Assembly: GCA_031262085.1 (NCBI GenBank)
Contig: JAISIN010000042.1
Span: 1-64,000, forward strand
Direction of reading: 5' to 3'
Origin: Prevotellaceae bacterium
Lineage (GTDB): Bacteria > Bacteroidota > Bacteroidia > Bacteroidales > Bacteroidaceae
Length of the DNA stretch: 64,000 nucleotides
The notes under the pieces were generated by a model, which saw nothing but the letters and a program-made list of their open reading frames with translations, was not told the origin of the DNA and ran no database searches. Below are positions 45,210-53,767 of the stretch, piece after piece. Position 1 is the stretch's first letter, and every line of letters starts with the position of its first letter. The position numbers and the translations under genes were made by a program.

Positions 45210-45412
45210 ATATAACAGATTGTCCTGCGGCAGAAAAAGAATTGTCCTGCGGTAGAAAAAGAATTGTCCTGCGGCAGAAAAAGAATTGTCCTGCGGCAGA
45301 AAAAGAATTGTCCTGCCGCAGAAACTTTTTTGTCCTGCGCGGGAAAAAAAAATTTCCCGCTGGAGAAAATAAATTTTCCCGCGCGGGAAAAACAGAAAAG
45401 ATACTTGCGAAA
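45190..45412. repeat. Inverted-repeat-bracketed array of 22-bp dyad repeats
   Basis: A 14-base perfect inverted repeat (TTTCGCAAGTATCT 45190-45203; AGATACTTGCGAAA 45399-45412) encloses six tandem 22-bp units. The units begin at 45220, 45242, 45264, 45286, 45308 and 45330 with TTGTCCTGC; the last two diverge. Each of the first units has the dyad CTGCGGCAG. Palindromes follow: GCGGGAAA...TTTCCCGC and TTTTCCCGCGCGGGAAAA. As 22 is not a multiple of 3, no protein repeat is encoded. The sequence from 45413 to 45628 shows only minor hairpins and no gene. Confidence 0.85.
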
Positions 45413-45628
45413 GCTCAGAAAGGTTTTATGCACGGAAGTCTCGGCTATCTCGTCTGTTGTTACGGGTTTGCCCACGGTTACCGATTGCGGTTACGCATGA
45501 ACTCTATGTGCGGTAACATTCCGTCTTGCCATCGGTAACGATATTCGTTAGGGGGGTCTCCATTAGCGTTAGTGGAGAAGCACTGTCTGAAAAGCGAGGC
45601 TCTACGGCGTGGATCAACTGCGTGATTA

Positions 45629-45688
45629 CGCCAATTACTAAAGTGAAAACGCGCCAATTACTAAAATAAAAACGCGCCAATTACTAAA
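45629..45688 (+). repeat. Three 23-bp-spaced iterons before the DUF4143 gene
   Basis: CGCCAATTACTAAA occurs at 45629, 45652 and 45675, exactly 23 bp apart, with A-rich spacers. The last copy ends 17 bases before the -7 element TACATTTG (45706-45713), so the iterons cover the -33 region. This placement suggests an operator controlling the ATPase gene. Confidence 0.75.
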
Positions 45689-45734
45689 ACTCCAGATATC
45701 TTCGTTACATTTGCAGCCCAAAAATAAGATATAA

Positions 45735-47003
45735 ATGGCTGAATCTAAGTATTATCCTCGCACATGCGACCCTTTGGTAAACATGAAGCTATCTTCTTCG
45801 GGCGCATTGCTTATTGAGGGACCGAAATGGTGTGGAAAAACCCGAACAGGGCTACACGCGTCGAAAAGCGCTCTCTATATGCAAGATCCCGACAAAGGTG
45901 CCGGATATTTGCATTTGGCAGATACCATGCCGTCGCGTCTTCTGGAAGGAGCTAAGCCACGTCTGATAGACGAATGGCAAGAAGCTCCCGTTTTGTGGGA
46001 TGCCATCAGATTTGATGTCGACCGAACAGGCGAATGGGGTCAATACATATTGACCGGTTCTGCTGTTCCCCGCGACGACCGGAAGCCAAAGCATACGGGT
46101 ACGGGACGAATATCACGTCTCCGTATGCGTCCCATGTCATTGTTCGAATCGGAGGAATCAACCGGTAGCGTCTCGTTGAAAAGTTTGTTTGAAGGACAAG
46201 CAGAGATTGTCGGTGAAAGCCTATTGACCATCCCCGACATTGCCGAGATTATTTGCAGAGGCGGATGGCCGGAAACCGTAGTCAAAGGTAGCCGTTCGGA
46301 ACAGGTTGCTCGCAACTATATTGATGCCGTTATTAATATGGATGTACAGAGAGTGGACGGGATCGACAGAAACCCGCAACGGGTACGGCAGCTATTGCGC
46401 TCGTATGCCAGAAATATATCAACCCTCGCAACCCTATCGACCATACTTAATGATGTCAAATCGAACGATACCACATTCTCCGAGCCAACTATGTATAGCT
46501 ATCTTAATGCCCTCCGTCGAATATTCCTGATAGAAGATATTCCGGCGTGGAAGCCATCCTTACGATCGAAATCAGCCATTCGTGCTTCCGATAAGCGCCA
46601 ATTTGTCGACCCGTCCATCGCCACTGCCGTTATGCTTACCAACGCGGATACGATTCTCGATGATTTTGAATATTTCGGCTTTCTTTTCGAATCGCTTGTT
46701 GCCAGAGACTTGCGCATTTATTCACAAGTAATAGACGGCGAAATATACCACTATCGGGATAAAGATAAGCTCGAAGCCGACCTGATTATCCGCTTGTACG
46801 ACAACCGTTGGGCTGCCGTTGAAGTCAAACTGGGCAATAAAGGAATTGAAGAAGGAGCTAAGCATCTCTGCGAATTACGGCAAAAAGTGGATACCTCAAA
46901 AGTAGGAGAACCGGCATTCTTGATGATCGTAACCGGTGGACAATTCGCATACAAGCGCAAAGATGGTGTGCTGGTGGTACCCATAGGCTGCCTGAGGGAG
47001 TAA
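45735..47003 (+). CDS. DUF4143 ATP-binding protein
   Basis: The 422-residue protein has an N-terminal AAA domain with Walker A EGPKWCGKT (about 28-36), the Walker B-like LIDEWQEAPVLWD, and the sensor LTGSAVPRDD. A C-terminal DUF4143 domain contains the nuclease-like VEVKLGNKGIEEGA (E-x-K). These ATPases are common in Bacteroidales and their role is unknown; defence, toxin-antitoxin and mobile functions have been proposed. The promoter is preceded by three iterons (45629-45688). The gene lies inside the galactan locus, between GH53 and GH35, and looks like an insertion. Confidence 0.88.
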   Translation: MAESKYYPRTCDPLVNMKLSSSGALLIEGPKWCGKTRTGLHASKSALYMQDPDKGAGYLHLADTMPSRLLEGAKPRLIDEWQEAPVLWDAIRFDVDRTGEWGQYILTGSAVPRDDRKPKHTGTGRISRLRMRPMSLFESEESTGSVSLKSLFEGQAEIVGESLLTIPDIAEIICRGGWPETVVKGSRSEQVARNYIDAVINMDVQRVDGIDRNPQRVRQLLRSYARNISTLATLSTILNDVKSNDTTFSEPTMYSYLNALRRIFLIEDIPAWKPSLRSKSAIRASDKRQFVDPSIATAVMLTNADTILDDFEYFGFLFESLVARDLRIYSQVIDGEIYHYRDKDKLEADLIIRLYDNRWAAVEVKLGNKGIEEGAKHLCELRQKVDTSKVGEPAFLMIVTGGQFAYKRKDGVLVVPIGCLRE

Positions 47004-47047
47004 GTCAACATTGTGAAAGGTTGCAATTCTTTTAATGATTATAGTCG

Positions 47048-47080
47048 TATTCTACATGCTTTGCCCCCAATTTTACATTT
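47048..47080 (+). promoter_or_regulatory. Predicted AraC-type operator, copy 2 (before GH35)
   Basis: Half-sites TTCTACAT (47050-47057) and TTTTACAT (47071-47078) are 21 bp apart. The block is 27/33 identical to 38952-38984. It ends 19 bases before the -7 element TACTTTTG (47100-47107), almost the same spacing as copy 1. This implies activation by the AraC regulator at 38008-38913. Confidence 0.7.
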
Positions 47081-47158
47081 TTCATCGCTGCGAATGCACT
47101 ACTTTTGTCTCCCGTAAACAACATATTATTATCATCCTTTCACATACTGCATACGCTT

Positions 47159-49516
47159 ATGACAACGAAAAGAACTTTCCTCCTTCCGGCTTTGAGCCTG
47201 TTGTGCGGCACACTTGTCGCACAGACGGAATACTCCGTCGACATTCCCCGCGTGCCGCACACCGTCACTTCGGGACACCTCAACCTCGGTGGCACCAGCC
47301 CCACGGGCGGTAGCATCGACTTCAACAGTTTCTATATGAACGTCGACGGACAGCCGTTCATCCCCATCATGGGCGAGATACACTACTCCCGACTGCCACA
47401 TCAATATTGGGAGGAGGAGATTCTGAAGATGAAATCGGGCGGCATCAACGTCATCGCGACGTATGTCTTCTGGAACATCCACGAGACAAACGAAGGCGTG
47501 TTCGACTGGACGGGCGACCGCGACGTGCGCCGGTTCCTCGAGCTGTGTCGCCAACACGATATGTACACGCTGGTGCGCATCGGTCCCTTCTGCCACGGCG
47601 AGATACGCAACGGCGGACTGCCCGATTGGATCTACGGTCGCCCCTTTGAGGTGCGCTCCAACGACGAGGGCTACCTCTACTACGTCAAGCGCCTCTATCA
47701 CCACATCGCCGGTCAGCTGCAAGGATTGTACTACAAAGACGGCGGCACCCTCATCGGCATCCAACTCGAGAACGAGCTGCAACACTCCGCCGCCCCGTGG
47801 TCGTTCGCCTACACCGGACAGCAGACCGAAAGCACCGTCGCCGACTACGACGATGCCCTCACCCGCGTCGGCGTGAGCGTGCAGACCGCCCGCAGTGCTT
47901 ATGCCGAGCAGGGGTCCGAACACTTGGCGATGCTCAAGAAACTTGCCCGCGACGAAGGTATCATCGCACCCCTCTACACCGTCACCGGCTGGGGCAATGC
48001 TGCCATACTGGAGAATGAGACCATCCCCGTCACCTCCGCCTACCCCTATCCGTTCTGGGCAGAGCCGTCGCTGTCGCCCTTCTTCCTCTTCAAAGACATA
48101 CAGCGCAACCCCGACTATGCCCCCGTGCGCTACGACGGCGCGAAGTACCCCTCGTTTTGCGCCGAGATGGGTGTGGGCATACAGATAACTTACGCCCGTC
48201 GCCCGCGTGTGGCGCCCGAAGCCTCCGAAGCGCTGATGCTACGAACCTTAGGCTCGGGCAGCAACGGCATCGGCTATTATATGTATCACGGCGGACTGAC
48301 CCCCCAACGCCCCGGAGGCGGTTTCTTTAGCGACGAACCGATGGGCGTGCCTAAAATATCTTATGATTTCCAAGCCCCTATCGGTGAGTATGGCAAGGTG
48401 AAACCGTCGTATCGCTACCTTCGCATCATCCATCTCTTCTTGGAGAATTTCGGCAGCCGACTGGCGCCGATGGGCGTGGTGTTGCCCGAAACAAACGCCG
48501 CCATCACTCCCGACAACCGCGAGACGCTGCGCTATGCCGTGCGCTCGGACGGACAATCGGGCTTCGTCTTCCTGAACAACTTCCAAGACCACGACACCCG
48601 CATCGACCAGCCGGTGAGCGCACTGAACATCAAGCTGACCGGCGAAACCATCCGTTTCCCCGCCTTTACGTTGAAACAGGGGGTAAGCGCCATTCTTCCT
48701 TTCAACCTCAGCATGGAGGGTGTGTTGCTGAAATACACCACAGCCCAACCGCTCGCCAAGGTGCAAACCGACGGCATGGCGCACTACATTTTTTATGCCC
48801 ACGAGGGCATGGTACCGGTTTATCTGTTTGAAGGGAAAAGTCTTCGCCGCATCACACCGGGTCTACGGAGTTCTTTCACCATGAAGGGCAATGACGGAAA
48901 GAGATTCATTGTCACCACCCTCACCCGGGAACAGGCTTTGAACTTCAACCAATGGGAAGAGGGCTTCTGCATCACCGATGCCACGCTACTGCAAGCGGAT
49001 AATACCATTCGGCTACAAGCTACCAACAACCGCTTCCATTGCATTATCTCGTCCGACGAGAAGCCGAATTTCGGTCAGTTGAAGCCCACCATTAAGAAAC
49101 AAGGTCTCTTCACCGAATACACCGTCGAGGTGCCTGCCGTACAGCCTCGATATGAGGCGAAAGAGGTGAGCAGTCGTCGTTACACCTTCGCCATGAGCAA
49201 GACACAATTCACCGAAAACGTGAGCGACCTGCTGCTCGACATCGACTATGTGGGCGATAATGCGGTAGCTTTCATCGACGGGCACATGATAAACGACCAT
49301 CTCTACTACGGCAACTCGTGGCAGATTGGATTGAAACAGTACGCCGAAACACTCGATGCCAAAGGTATGTATTTCTATTTCCGTCCGATGCCCCGCAATG
49401 CTTCTTACCTGATAGACTTCGATGCCGATAAGCAGCCCGTCTTTGAAGGACAAACACTGTGTAAAATCAATGGATTGAAGGTAATACCGGAGTATGAGAT
49501 AAGGTTGGAGATGTAG
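47159..49516 (+). CDS. GH35 beta-galactosidase
   Basis: GH35 enzymes release terminal beta-galactose. The 785-residue protein has a signal peptide (about 1-21) and a barrel with GEIHYSRLP, TYVFWNIHE, the acid/base in QLENELQ (Glu206) and the nucleophile in SFCAEMG (about residue 340). C-terminal beta-sandwich domains follow. It probably acts in the periplasm on galacto-oligosaccharides made by the GH53 enzyme. The ATG at 47159 follows the operator and -7 element by 51 bases. A terminator at 49571-49604 follows. Confidence 0.94.
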   Translation: MTTKRTFLLPALSLLCGTLVAQTEYSVDIPRVPHTVTSGHLNLGGTSPTGGSIDFNSFYMNVDGQPFIPIMGEIHYSRLPHQYWEEEILKMKSGGINVIATYVFWNIHETNEGVFDWTGDRDVRRFLELCRQHDMYTLVRIGPFCHGEIRNGGLPDWIYGRPFEVRSNDEGYLYYVKRLYHHIAGQLQGLYYKDGGTLIGIQLENELQHSAAPWSFAYTGQQTESTVADYDDALTRVGVSVQTARSAYAEQGSEHLAMLKKLARDEGIIAPLYTVTGWGNAAILENETIPVTSAYPYPFWAEPSLSPFFLFKDIQRNPDYAPVRYDGAKYPSFCAEMGVGIQITYARRPRVAPEASEALMLRTLGSGSNGIGYYMYHGGLTPQRPGGGFFSDEPMGVPKISYDFQAPIGEYGKVKPSYRYLRIIHLFLENFGSRLAPMGVVLPETNAAITPDNRETLRYAVRSDGQSGFVFLNNFQDHDTRIDQPVSALNIKLTGETIRFPAFTLKQGVSAILPFNLSMEGVLLKYTTAQPLAKVQTDGMAHYIFYAHEGMVPVYLFEGKSLRRITPGLRSSFTMKGNDGKRFIVTTLTREQALNFNQWEEGFCITDATLLQADNTIRLQATNNRFHCIISSDEKPNFGQLKPTIKKQGLFTEYTVEVPAVQPRYEAKEVSSRRYTFAMSKTQFTENVSDLLLDIDYVGDNAVAFIDGHMINDHLYYGNSWQIGLKQYAETLDAKGMYFYFRPMPRNASYLIDFDADKQPVFEGQTLCKINGLKVIPEYEIRLEM

Positions 49517-49570
49517 GATAGAACTGAACGATGCGTGCAACAATAACGCTATTGCAGGTTCGTCAATAGA

Positions 49571-49604
49571 AATCCCTGCAACTCTCATCAGAGTAGCAGG
49601 GATT
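49571..49604. terminator. Bidirectional hairpin between GH35 and GGGtGRT genes
   Basis: AATCCCTGC/GCAGGGATT (49571-49579 with 49596-49604) plus an inner ACTCT/AGAGT stem with loop CATC forms a near-perfect 34-base hairpin. T-rich sequence flanks it on both strands. It lies between two convergent genes. Confidence 0.8.
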
Positions 49605-49632
49605 CTTTATAAGAAAAACAATTATGTTACAA

Positions 49633-50643
49633 TTACTTGTTCAGCGCCGTTGCCACATCTACCGCACAAGCCACGGTACAACCTACCATCGGGTTGTTGC
49701 CGATGCCGAGGAAGCCCATCATCTCCACGTGAGCGGGAACCGACGAAGAGCCGGCAAACTGTGCATCCGAGTGCATACGTCCCATGGTGTCGGTCATGCC
49801 GTAAGAGGCAGGACCGGCTGCCATGTTATCGGGATGGAGTGTGCGACCGGTGCCGCCGCCCGAAGCTACCGAGAAATAGGGCTTGCCTGCTTGGATGCGC
49901 TCTTTCTTATACGTACCTGCCACGGGATGCTGGAAGCGGGTAGGATTGGTAGAGTTACCGGTAATCGACACATCAACACCCTCTTTCCACATGATGGCTA
50001 CTCCTTCGCGCACGTCGTCGGCTCCGTAGCAGCGCACCTTGGCGCGCGGACCGTCGCTGTAAGCAATTTCGCGAACCACCTTCAGCTCGCCGGTGTAGTA
50101 GTCGAACTCCGTCTGCACATACGTGAAGCCGTTGATGCGCGAGATAATCATCGCAGCATCTTTGCCCAGACCGTTGAGGATGCAACGCAACGGCTCTTTG
50201 CGCACCTTGTCGGCTTTGGCTGCAATCTTGATGGCGCCTTCGGCAGCGGCAAACGATTCGTGACCGGCGAGGAAAGCGAAGCACTTGGTCTCCTCGCGCA
50301 GTAGCATGGCAGCGAGATTACCGTGTCCGATGCCCACCTTGCGGTCGTCGGCTACGGAGCCGGGAATACAGAACGACTGCAGACCGATACCGATAGCCTC
50401 GGCAGCTTGGTCGGCGTTCTTGCAACCCTTCTTGATGGCAATGGCACAGCCTACCACGTATGCCCACTTGGCGTTCTCGAAACAGATGGGTTGGGTCTCT
50501 TCGCACGTCAGATAAGGATCGATACCTGCGGCGTCGCAGAGGACGTTAGCCTCTTCGATGTCTTTGATTCCGTTCTCGTTCAGCACAGCAAGAATCTGCT
50601 TGATGCGACGGTCTTGACTTTCAAATTTCACTTCTCTAATCAT
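49633..50643 (-). CDS. GGGtGRT family protein
   Basis: The 336-residue protein contains the family signature SGGGTGRTLHPDNMAAG. It has several conserved cysteines (NVLCDAAGIDPYLTCEE, VGCTVACAVD) that could hold a metal cluster. The family is named after its motif and has no established function. It follows a NifU-like scaffold gene by 18 bases in the same operon, so a role in iron-sulphur cluster use or assembly is the best inference. No signal peptide is seen. Confidence 0.9.
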   Translation of the reverse strand: MIREVKFESQDRRIKQILAVLNENGIKDIEEANVLCDAAGIDPYLTCEETQPICFENAKWAYVVGCAIAIKKGCKNADQAAEAIGIGLQSFCIPGSVADDRKVGIGHGNLAAMLLREETKCFAFLAGHESFAAAEGAIKIAAKADKVRKEPLRCILNGLGKDAAMIISRINGFTYVQTEFDYYTGELKVVREIAYSDGPRAKVRCYGADDVREGVAIMWKEGVDVSITGNSTNPTRFQHPVAGTYKKERIQAGKPYFSVASGGGTGRTLHPDNMAAGPASYGMTDTMGRMHSDAQFAGSSSVPAHVEMMGFLGIGNNPMVGCTVACAVDVATALNK

Positions 50644-50661
50644 AATACTTTCCTCCTTCTG

Positions 50662-51363
50662 TTATTCGTGACGTGGATCGATATGTTTCACTGCTCCCTG
50701 CTCGGCTGTAACGCGACCATACGTGCCGGTTACCTTTTTCAATGCCTCGTTGGCATCGGTGCCTTTCTTAATCTCGTCCATGAACTTGCCCAGATGCACA
50801 AATTCGTAGCCGCAGATTTGGTCGTCCTTGTCGAGGAAGATTTGCTTGATGTAGCCCTCTGCCATCTCCAGGTAGCGGGGTCCTTTGGCAAGCGTGCCGT
50901 AGAGCGTGCCTACCTGACTGCGCAACCCTTTGCCCAGGTCTTCCAGTCCGGCGCCGATGATGAGACCGCCTTCCGAGAAAGCCGACTGCGTGCGTCCGTA
51001 GACGATTTGCAGGAACAGCTCGCGCATGGCAGTGTTGATGGCATCGCACACCAGGTCGGTGTTCAATGCTTCGAGAATGGTTTTACCCGGAAGAATCTCC
51101 GAAGCCATGGCAGCCGAATGGGTCATGCCCGAGCAGCCAATCGTTTCAATCAAAGCCTCCTGAATGATACCCTCCTTGACGTTGAGGGTGAGTTTGCAGG
51201 CGCCCTGTTGGGGAGCGCACCAGCCTACACCGTGTGTTAAACCCGAGATATCGACAATCTCTTTTGCCTTTACCCATTTACCCTCTTCGGGTATCGGGGC
51301 AGGTCCGTGGTTGGGACCTTTCTTCACAACACACATGTGTTCCACTTCGTGTGAATAAGTCAT
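50662..51363 (-). CDS. Iron-sulphur cluster assembly scaffold-like protein (NifU/IscU-type)
   Basis: The 233-residue protein resembles the NifU/IscU scaffold fold, with candidate ligands Cys49 (GWCAPQQG), Cys56 (ACKL) and Cys77 (TIGCSGMTHS). A longer C-terminal region (about 110-233) of unknown role follows. The ATG at 51363 (MTYSHEVEHM) is preferred over a frame start 48 bases upstream. A TAnnTTTG promoter element is at 51431-51438 on this strand, back to back with the riboswitch promoter. It is the first gene of the pair with GGGtGRT. No isc or suf genes are adjacent. Confidence 0.85.
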   Translation of the reverse strand: MTYSHEVEHMCVVKKGPNHGPAPIPEEGKWVKAKEIVDISGLTHGVGWCAPQQGACKLTLNVKEGIIQEALIETIGCSGMTHSAAMASEILPGKTILEALNTDLVCDAINTAMRELFLQIVYGRTQSAFSEGGLIIGAGLEDLGKGLRSQVGTLYGTLAKGPRYLEMAEGYIKQIFLDKDDQICGYEFVHLGKFMDEIKKGTDANEALKKVTGTYGRVTAEQGAVKHIDPRHE

Positions 51364-51430
51364 AATTACTTTTTTTGATATGGATGTATGTACTAAATAT
51401 AATGAGTTCACAGCTTGAAAAAGCCGGGCG

Positions 51431-51438
51431 CAAAGGTA
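51431..51438 (-). promoter_or_regulatory. -7 element for the NifU-like/GGGtGRT operon
   Basis: TACCTTTG on the minus strand matches the consensus, 68 bases upstream of the ATG. No -33 match is seen. Confidence 0.5.
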
Positions 51439-51480
51439 GCTTTTTTTTGTATTAGTTGCTTGTGCATTAAAATCTTTCTA

Positions 51481-51488
51481 TACCTTTG
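51481..51488 (+). promoter_or_regulatory. -7 element for the riboswitch-btuB transcript
   Basis: TACCTTTG lies six bases before the aptamer P1 stem, so the RNA would start at or just before the riboswitch. The -33 element is weak (CTTG, spacer 18). Confidence 0.6.
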
Positions 51489-51493
51489 CCGCC

Positions 51494-51681
51494 GGTTTTG
51501 TTGGATATACATCCTTCGATGTACATTCCTGAAAAGGGAATCGGGTGAAACTCCCGAACAGTCCCGCTGCTGTGAACTCCAACATGATGCACCTGTCCAT
51601 ATACCCTGTGCCACTGCCGTAATCGACGAACGGTGGGAAGGCGGACAAACGTGCGGAGTAAGTCAGAAGACCTGCAAAACC
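51494..51681 (+). promoter_or_regulatory. Cobalamin riboswitch
   Basis: The aptamer is closed by P1 GGTTTTG/CAAAACC (51494-51500 with 51675-51681). It contains the conserved blocks GAAAAGGGAATCGGGTGAAA, AGTCCCGCTGCTGTGA, the GGGAAGGCGG region, and the B12 box AGTCAGAAGACCTGC (51660-51674). It precedes btuB by 71 bases. A hairpin CGTG/CACG just after the aptamer and a T8 stretch beside the ATG may form the expression platform. Repression by cobalamin is expected from the family. Confidence 0.93.
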
Positions 51682-51752
51682 TATTCAAGCAACTGCCTTC
51701 GTGGAAAGGGCACGCGCGACGAACAGCATCATTGCCTCGTTTTTTTTCGAGT

Positions 51753-53750
51753 ATGACTTGTCAGATAGGAAAAGGAGTTCTGCTCCTGCTATTGTGCAGC
51801 ATCAGCATGGGTACATACGCCCAGCAGCCGAATGACACCCTTGCCGGTCAGCTGCATCAACTGCCCGAAGTATCGGTGCGGGCGCCGCGTGTCATGCCTG
51901 CCCTCACTGCCACCGCACCCCTGCAACAGCTGCGGCGCACGGCGCTGGAGCGGTTGGGCGTCACTGCCGTGGCGGATGCCGTGCGACACTTTGCCGGTGT
52001 GAGCGTGAAGGACTACGGCGGCATCGGCGGGCTGAAGACCGTCTCCGTGCGCAGCCTCGGGGCGCAGCACACTGCCGTGAGCTACGACGGCGTAGCAGTG
52101 AGCGACGTTCAGTCGGGACAGGTCGACATCTCCCGCTTCTCGCTCGACAACGTATCCGCCCTCACCCTGACCATTGGGCAGAACGACGACATCTACCGCA
52201 CCGCACGCATGTTTGCCGCTGCCGGCGTGCTCAACATCGAGACCCAGCAACCGGCGTTCGACCGACTGCCGTTCAGCCTGGCAGTTCACCTCAAAGCGGG
52301 TTCCTTCGGCTACGTCAACCCCTCGCTCATGCTGGCGCAGCGCGTCAGCCGGCGCGTCAGCCTCTCTGCGTATGCCGACTACCTGCGTGCCGACGGCAAC
52401 TACCCCTTCAAGCTGTGGAACGGCAACAAGCTGATCGATGCGCGCCGCAACAACAGCGACATCGACACGTGGCGTGCCGAGCTGAACCTGTTTGCCGACC
52501 TGAGCGACAGGCAGACGCTCAAAGCCAAGCTCTACCTTTTCGATTCGGGGCGCGGGCTGCCCGGCAGCGTCATCTACGACAACCCCTATGCTGCCGAGCG
52601 CCTCTACGACCGCAACTACTTTGCCCAGCTGAGCTACGAGCACCGTTTCTCCGCCCGTTGGAAGCTGAAAGCTGCCGGCAAGTTCAACTATACGTGGAAC
52701 CGCGACTACAACGACCAGTCGTCGGGCATCACCGATAACCGTTTCCGCCAGCGGGAGGGCTACCTGTCGGCAGTGTTGTGGGGAGCACCGGCAACGCATC
52801 TCTCCTTTTCGCTGGCGCAAGACGTCGCCTATAACACGCTCTCGAACACCTTCCCCAACTGTCGGTTCCCGCGGCGCCTCACCTCCCTCACCGTGCTTGT
52901 CGGGCACTACCGCCTGTCGCGCTTCACTGCCACCGCCTCTCTGCTCAACACCTACATCACCGAGCGTGTGCGCACCGGTGCGGCAGTCCCCGACCGCAGG
53001 CGGCTGTCGCCTGCCGTCAGCCTGTCGTGGCTGGCGCTGCCTCGTGCGGGGGTACGGCTGCGCGCCTCCTATCAGGACATCTTCCGCACCCCCACGTTCA
53101 ACGACCTCTACTTCCTCTCGTCGGGCAGTCGCAACCTGCGCCCCGAGACCACCCGGCAGTTCAACGTCGGCGCCACGTGGAATGCCTCCGCACTGTTGCC
53201 TGCCGACCTGTTCACCCTCTCGGTGGACGGCTATTATAATCAGGTGAAGGATAAGATCGTGGCAGTGCCCACCCTGTTTGTCTGGCAGATGATGAACGTA
53301 GGCGAGGTGCAGACGTTCGGCATCGATGCCAACCTCAACGCCCAATGGCAGTTGGCATCCCGCTACCGGCTCTACCTCACCGGCGCTTACAGCTTCATGC
53401 GCGCCATCGACACCACCGACCCCGAGAGCAAGACGTGGCACAACCAGATTGTCTATACCCCCCGACACTCCGGCTCAGCCAGCCTCACAATAGAGAACCC
53501 CTACGTCAATCTCACCTACAACCTGACGTACGCCTCGGCACGCTACACCATGGCACAAAACCTGCCCGAAAACCGCATCGCACCCTACACCGACCATGGC
53601 ATCTCGCTCTCGCACACCTTCCGTTGGAAACGACAGTCGCTCCGCGTGCAGCTCGATGCACTCAATCTGGGCGGAAAGAATTATGAAATTATACGTTTCT
53701 ACCCCATGGCGGGACGGAACTATAAGATAAGTATCAACTACAAATTGTAA
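51753..53750 (+). CDS. btuB: TonB-dependent cobalamin receptor
   Basis: BtuB imports vitamin B12 through the outer membrane using TonB energy. The 665-residue protein has a signal peptide (MTCQIGKGVLLLLLCSISMGTYA), a likely TonB box region (PEVSVRAP), a plug domain (VADAVRHFAGVSVKDYGG) and a 22-strand barrel ending in an aromatic-type terminal strand (YKISINYKL). The ATG at 51753 follows the riboswitch; an in-frame start at 51633 lies inside the aptamer and is rejected. The cobalamin riboswitch and the downstream btuG and btuF genes fix the substrate. Confidence 0.93.
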   Translation: MTCQIGKGVLLLLLCSISMGTYAQQPNDTLAGQLHQLPEVSVRAPRVMPALTATAPLQQLRRTALERLGVTAVADAVRHFAGVSVKDYGGIGGLKTVSVRSLGAQHTAVSYDGVAVSDVQSGQVDISRFSLDNVSALTLTIGQNDDIYRTARMFAAAGVLNIETQQPAFDRLPFSLAVHLKAGSFGYVNPSLMLAQRVSRRVSLSAYADYLRADGNYPFKLWNGNKLIDARRNNSDIDTWRAELNLFADLSDRQTLKAKLYLFDSGRGLPGSVIYDNPYAAERLYDRNYFAQLSYEHRFSARWKLKAAGKFNYTWNRDYNDQSSGITDNRFRQREGYLSAVLWGAPATHLSFSLAQDVAYNTLSNTFPNCRFPRRLTSLTVLVGHYRLSRFTATASLLNTYITERVRTGAAVPDRRRLSPAVSLSWLALPRAGVRLRASYQDIFRTPTFNDLYFLSSGSRNLRPETTRQFNVGATWNASALLPADLFTLSVDGYYNQVKDKIVAVPTLFVWQMMNVGEVQTFGIDANLNAQWQLASRYRLYLTGAYSFMRAIDTTDPESKTWHNQIVYTPRHSGSASLTIENPYVNLTYNLTYASARYTMAQNLPENRIAPYTDHGISLSHTFRWKRQSLRVQLDALNLGGKNYEIIRFYPMAGRNYKISINYKL

Positions 53751-53767
53751 ACTAAAAAAAAGAACGT

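Noticed and set aside
45220..45351. CRISPR array
   Set aside because: Units are contiguous 22-mers with no spacers and no cas genes are present.
45242..45538. Small proteins encoded across the 22-bp repeats
   Set aside because: The 22-bp period shifts frame each unit; the frames show only repeat-derived residues and no start context.
51633..51752. Upstream start for btuB
   Set aside because: It lies within the cobalamin aptamer, and the signal peptide begins at 51753.
51789..53468. Long open frame of 559 codons opposite btuB
   Set aside because: It is the shadow of GC-rich btuB codons, with a repetitive Val/Gly/Arg composition and no start context.
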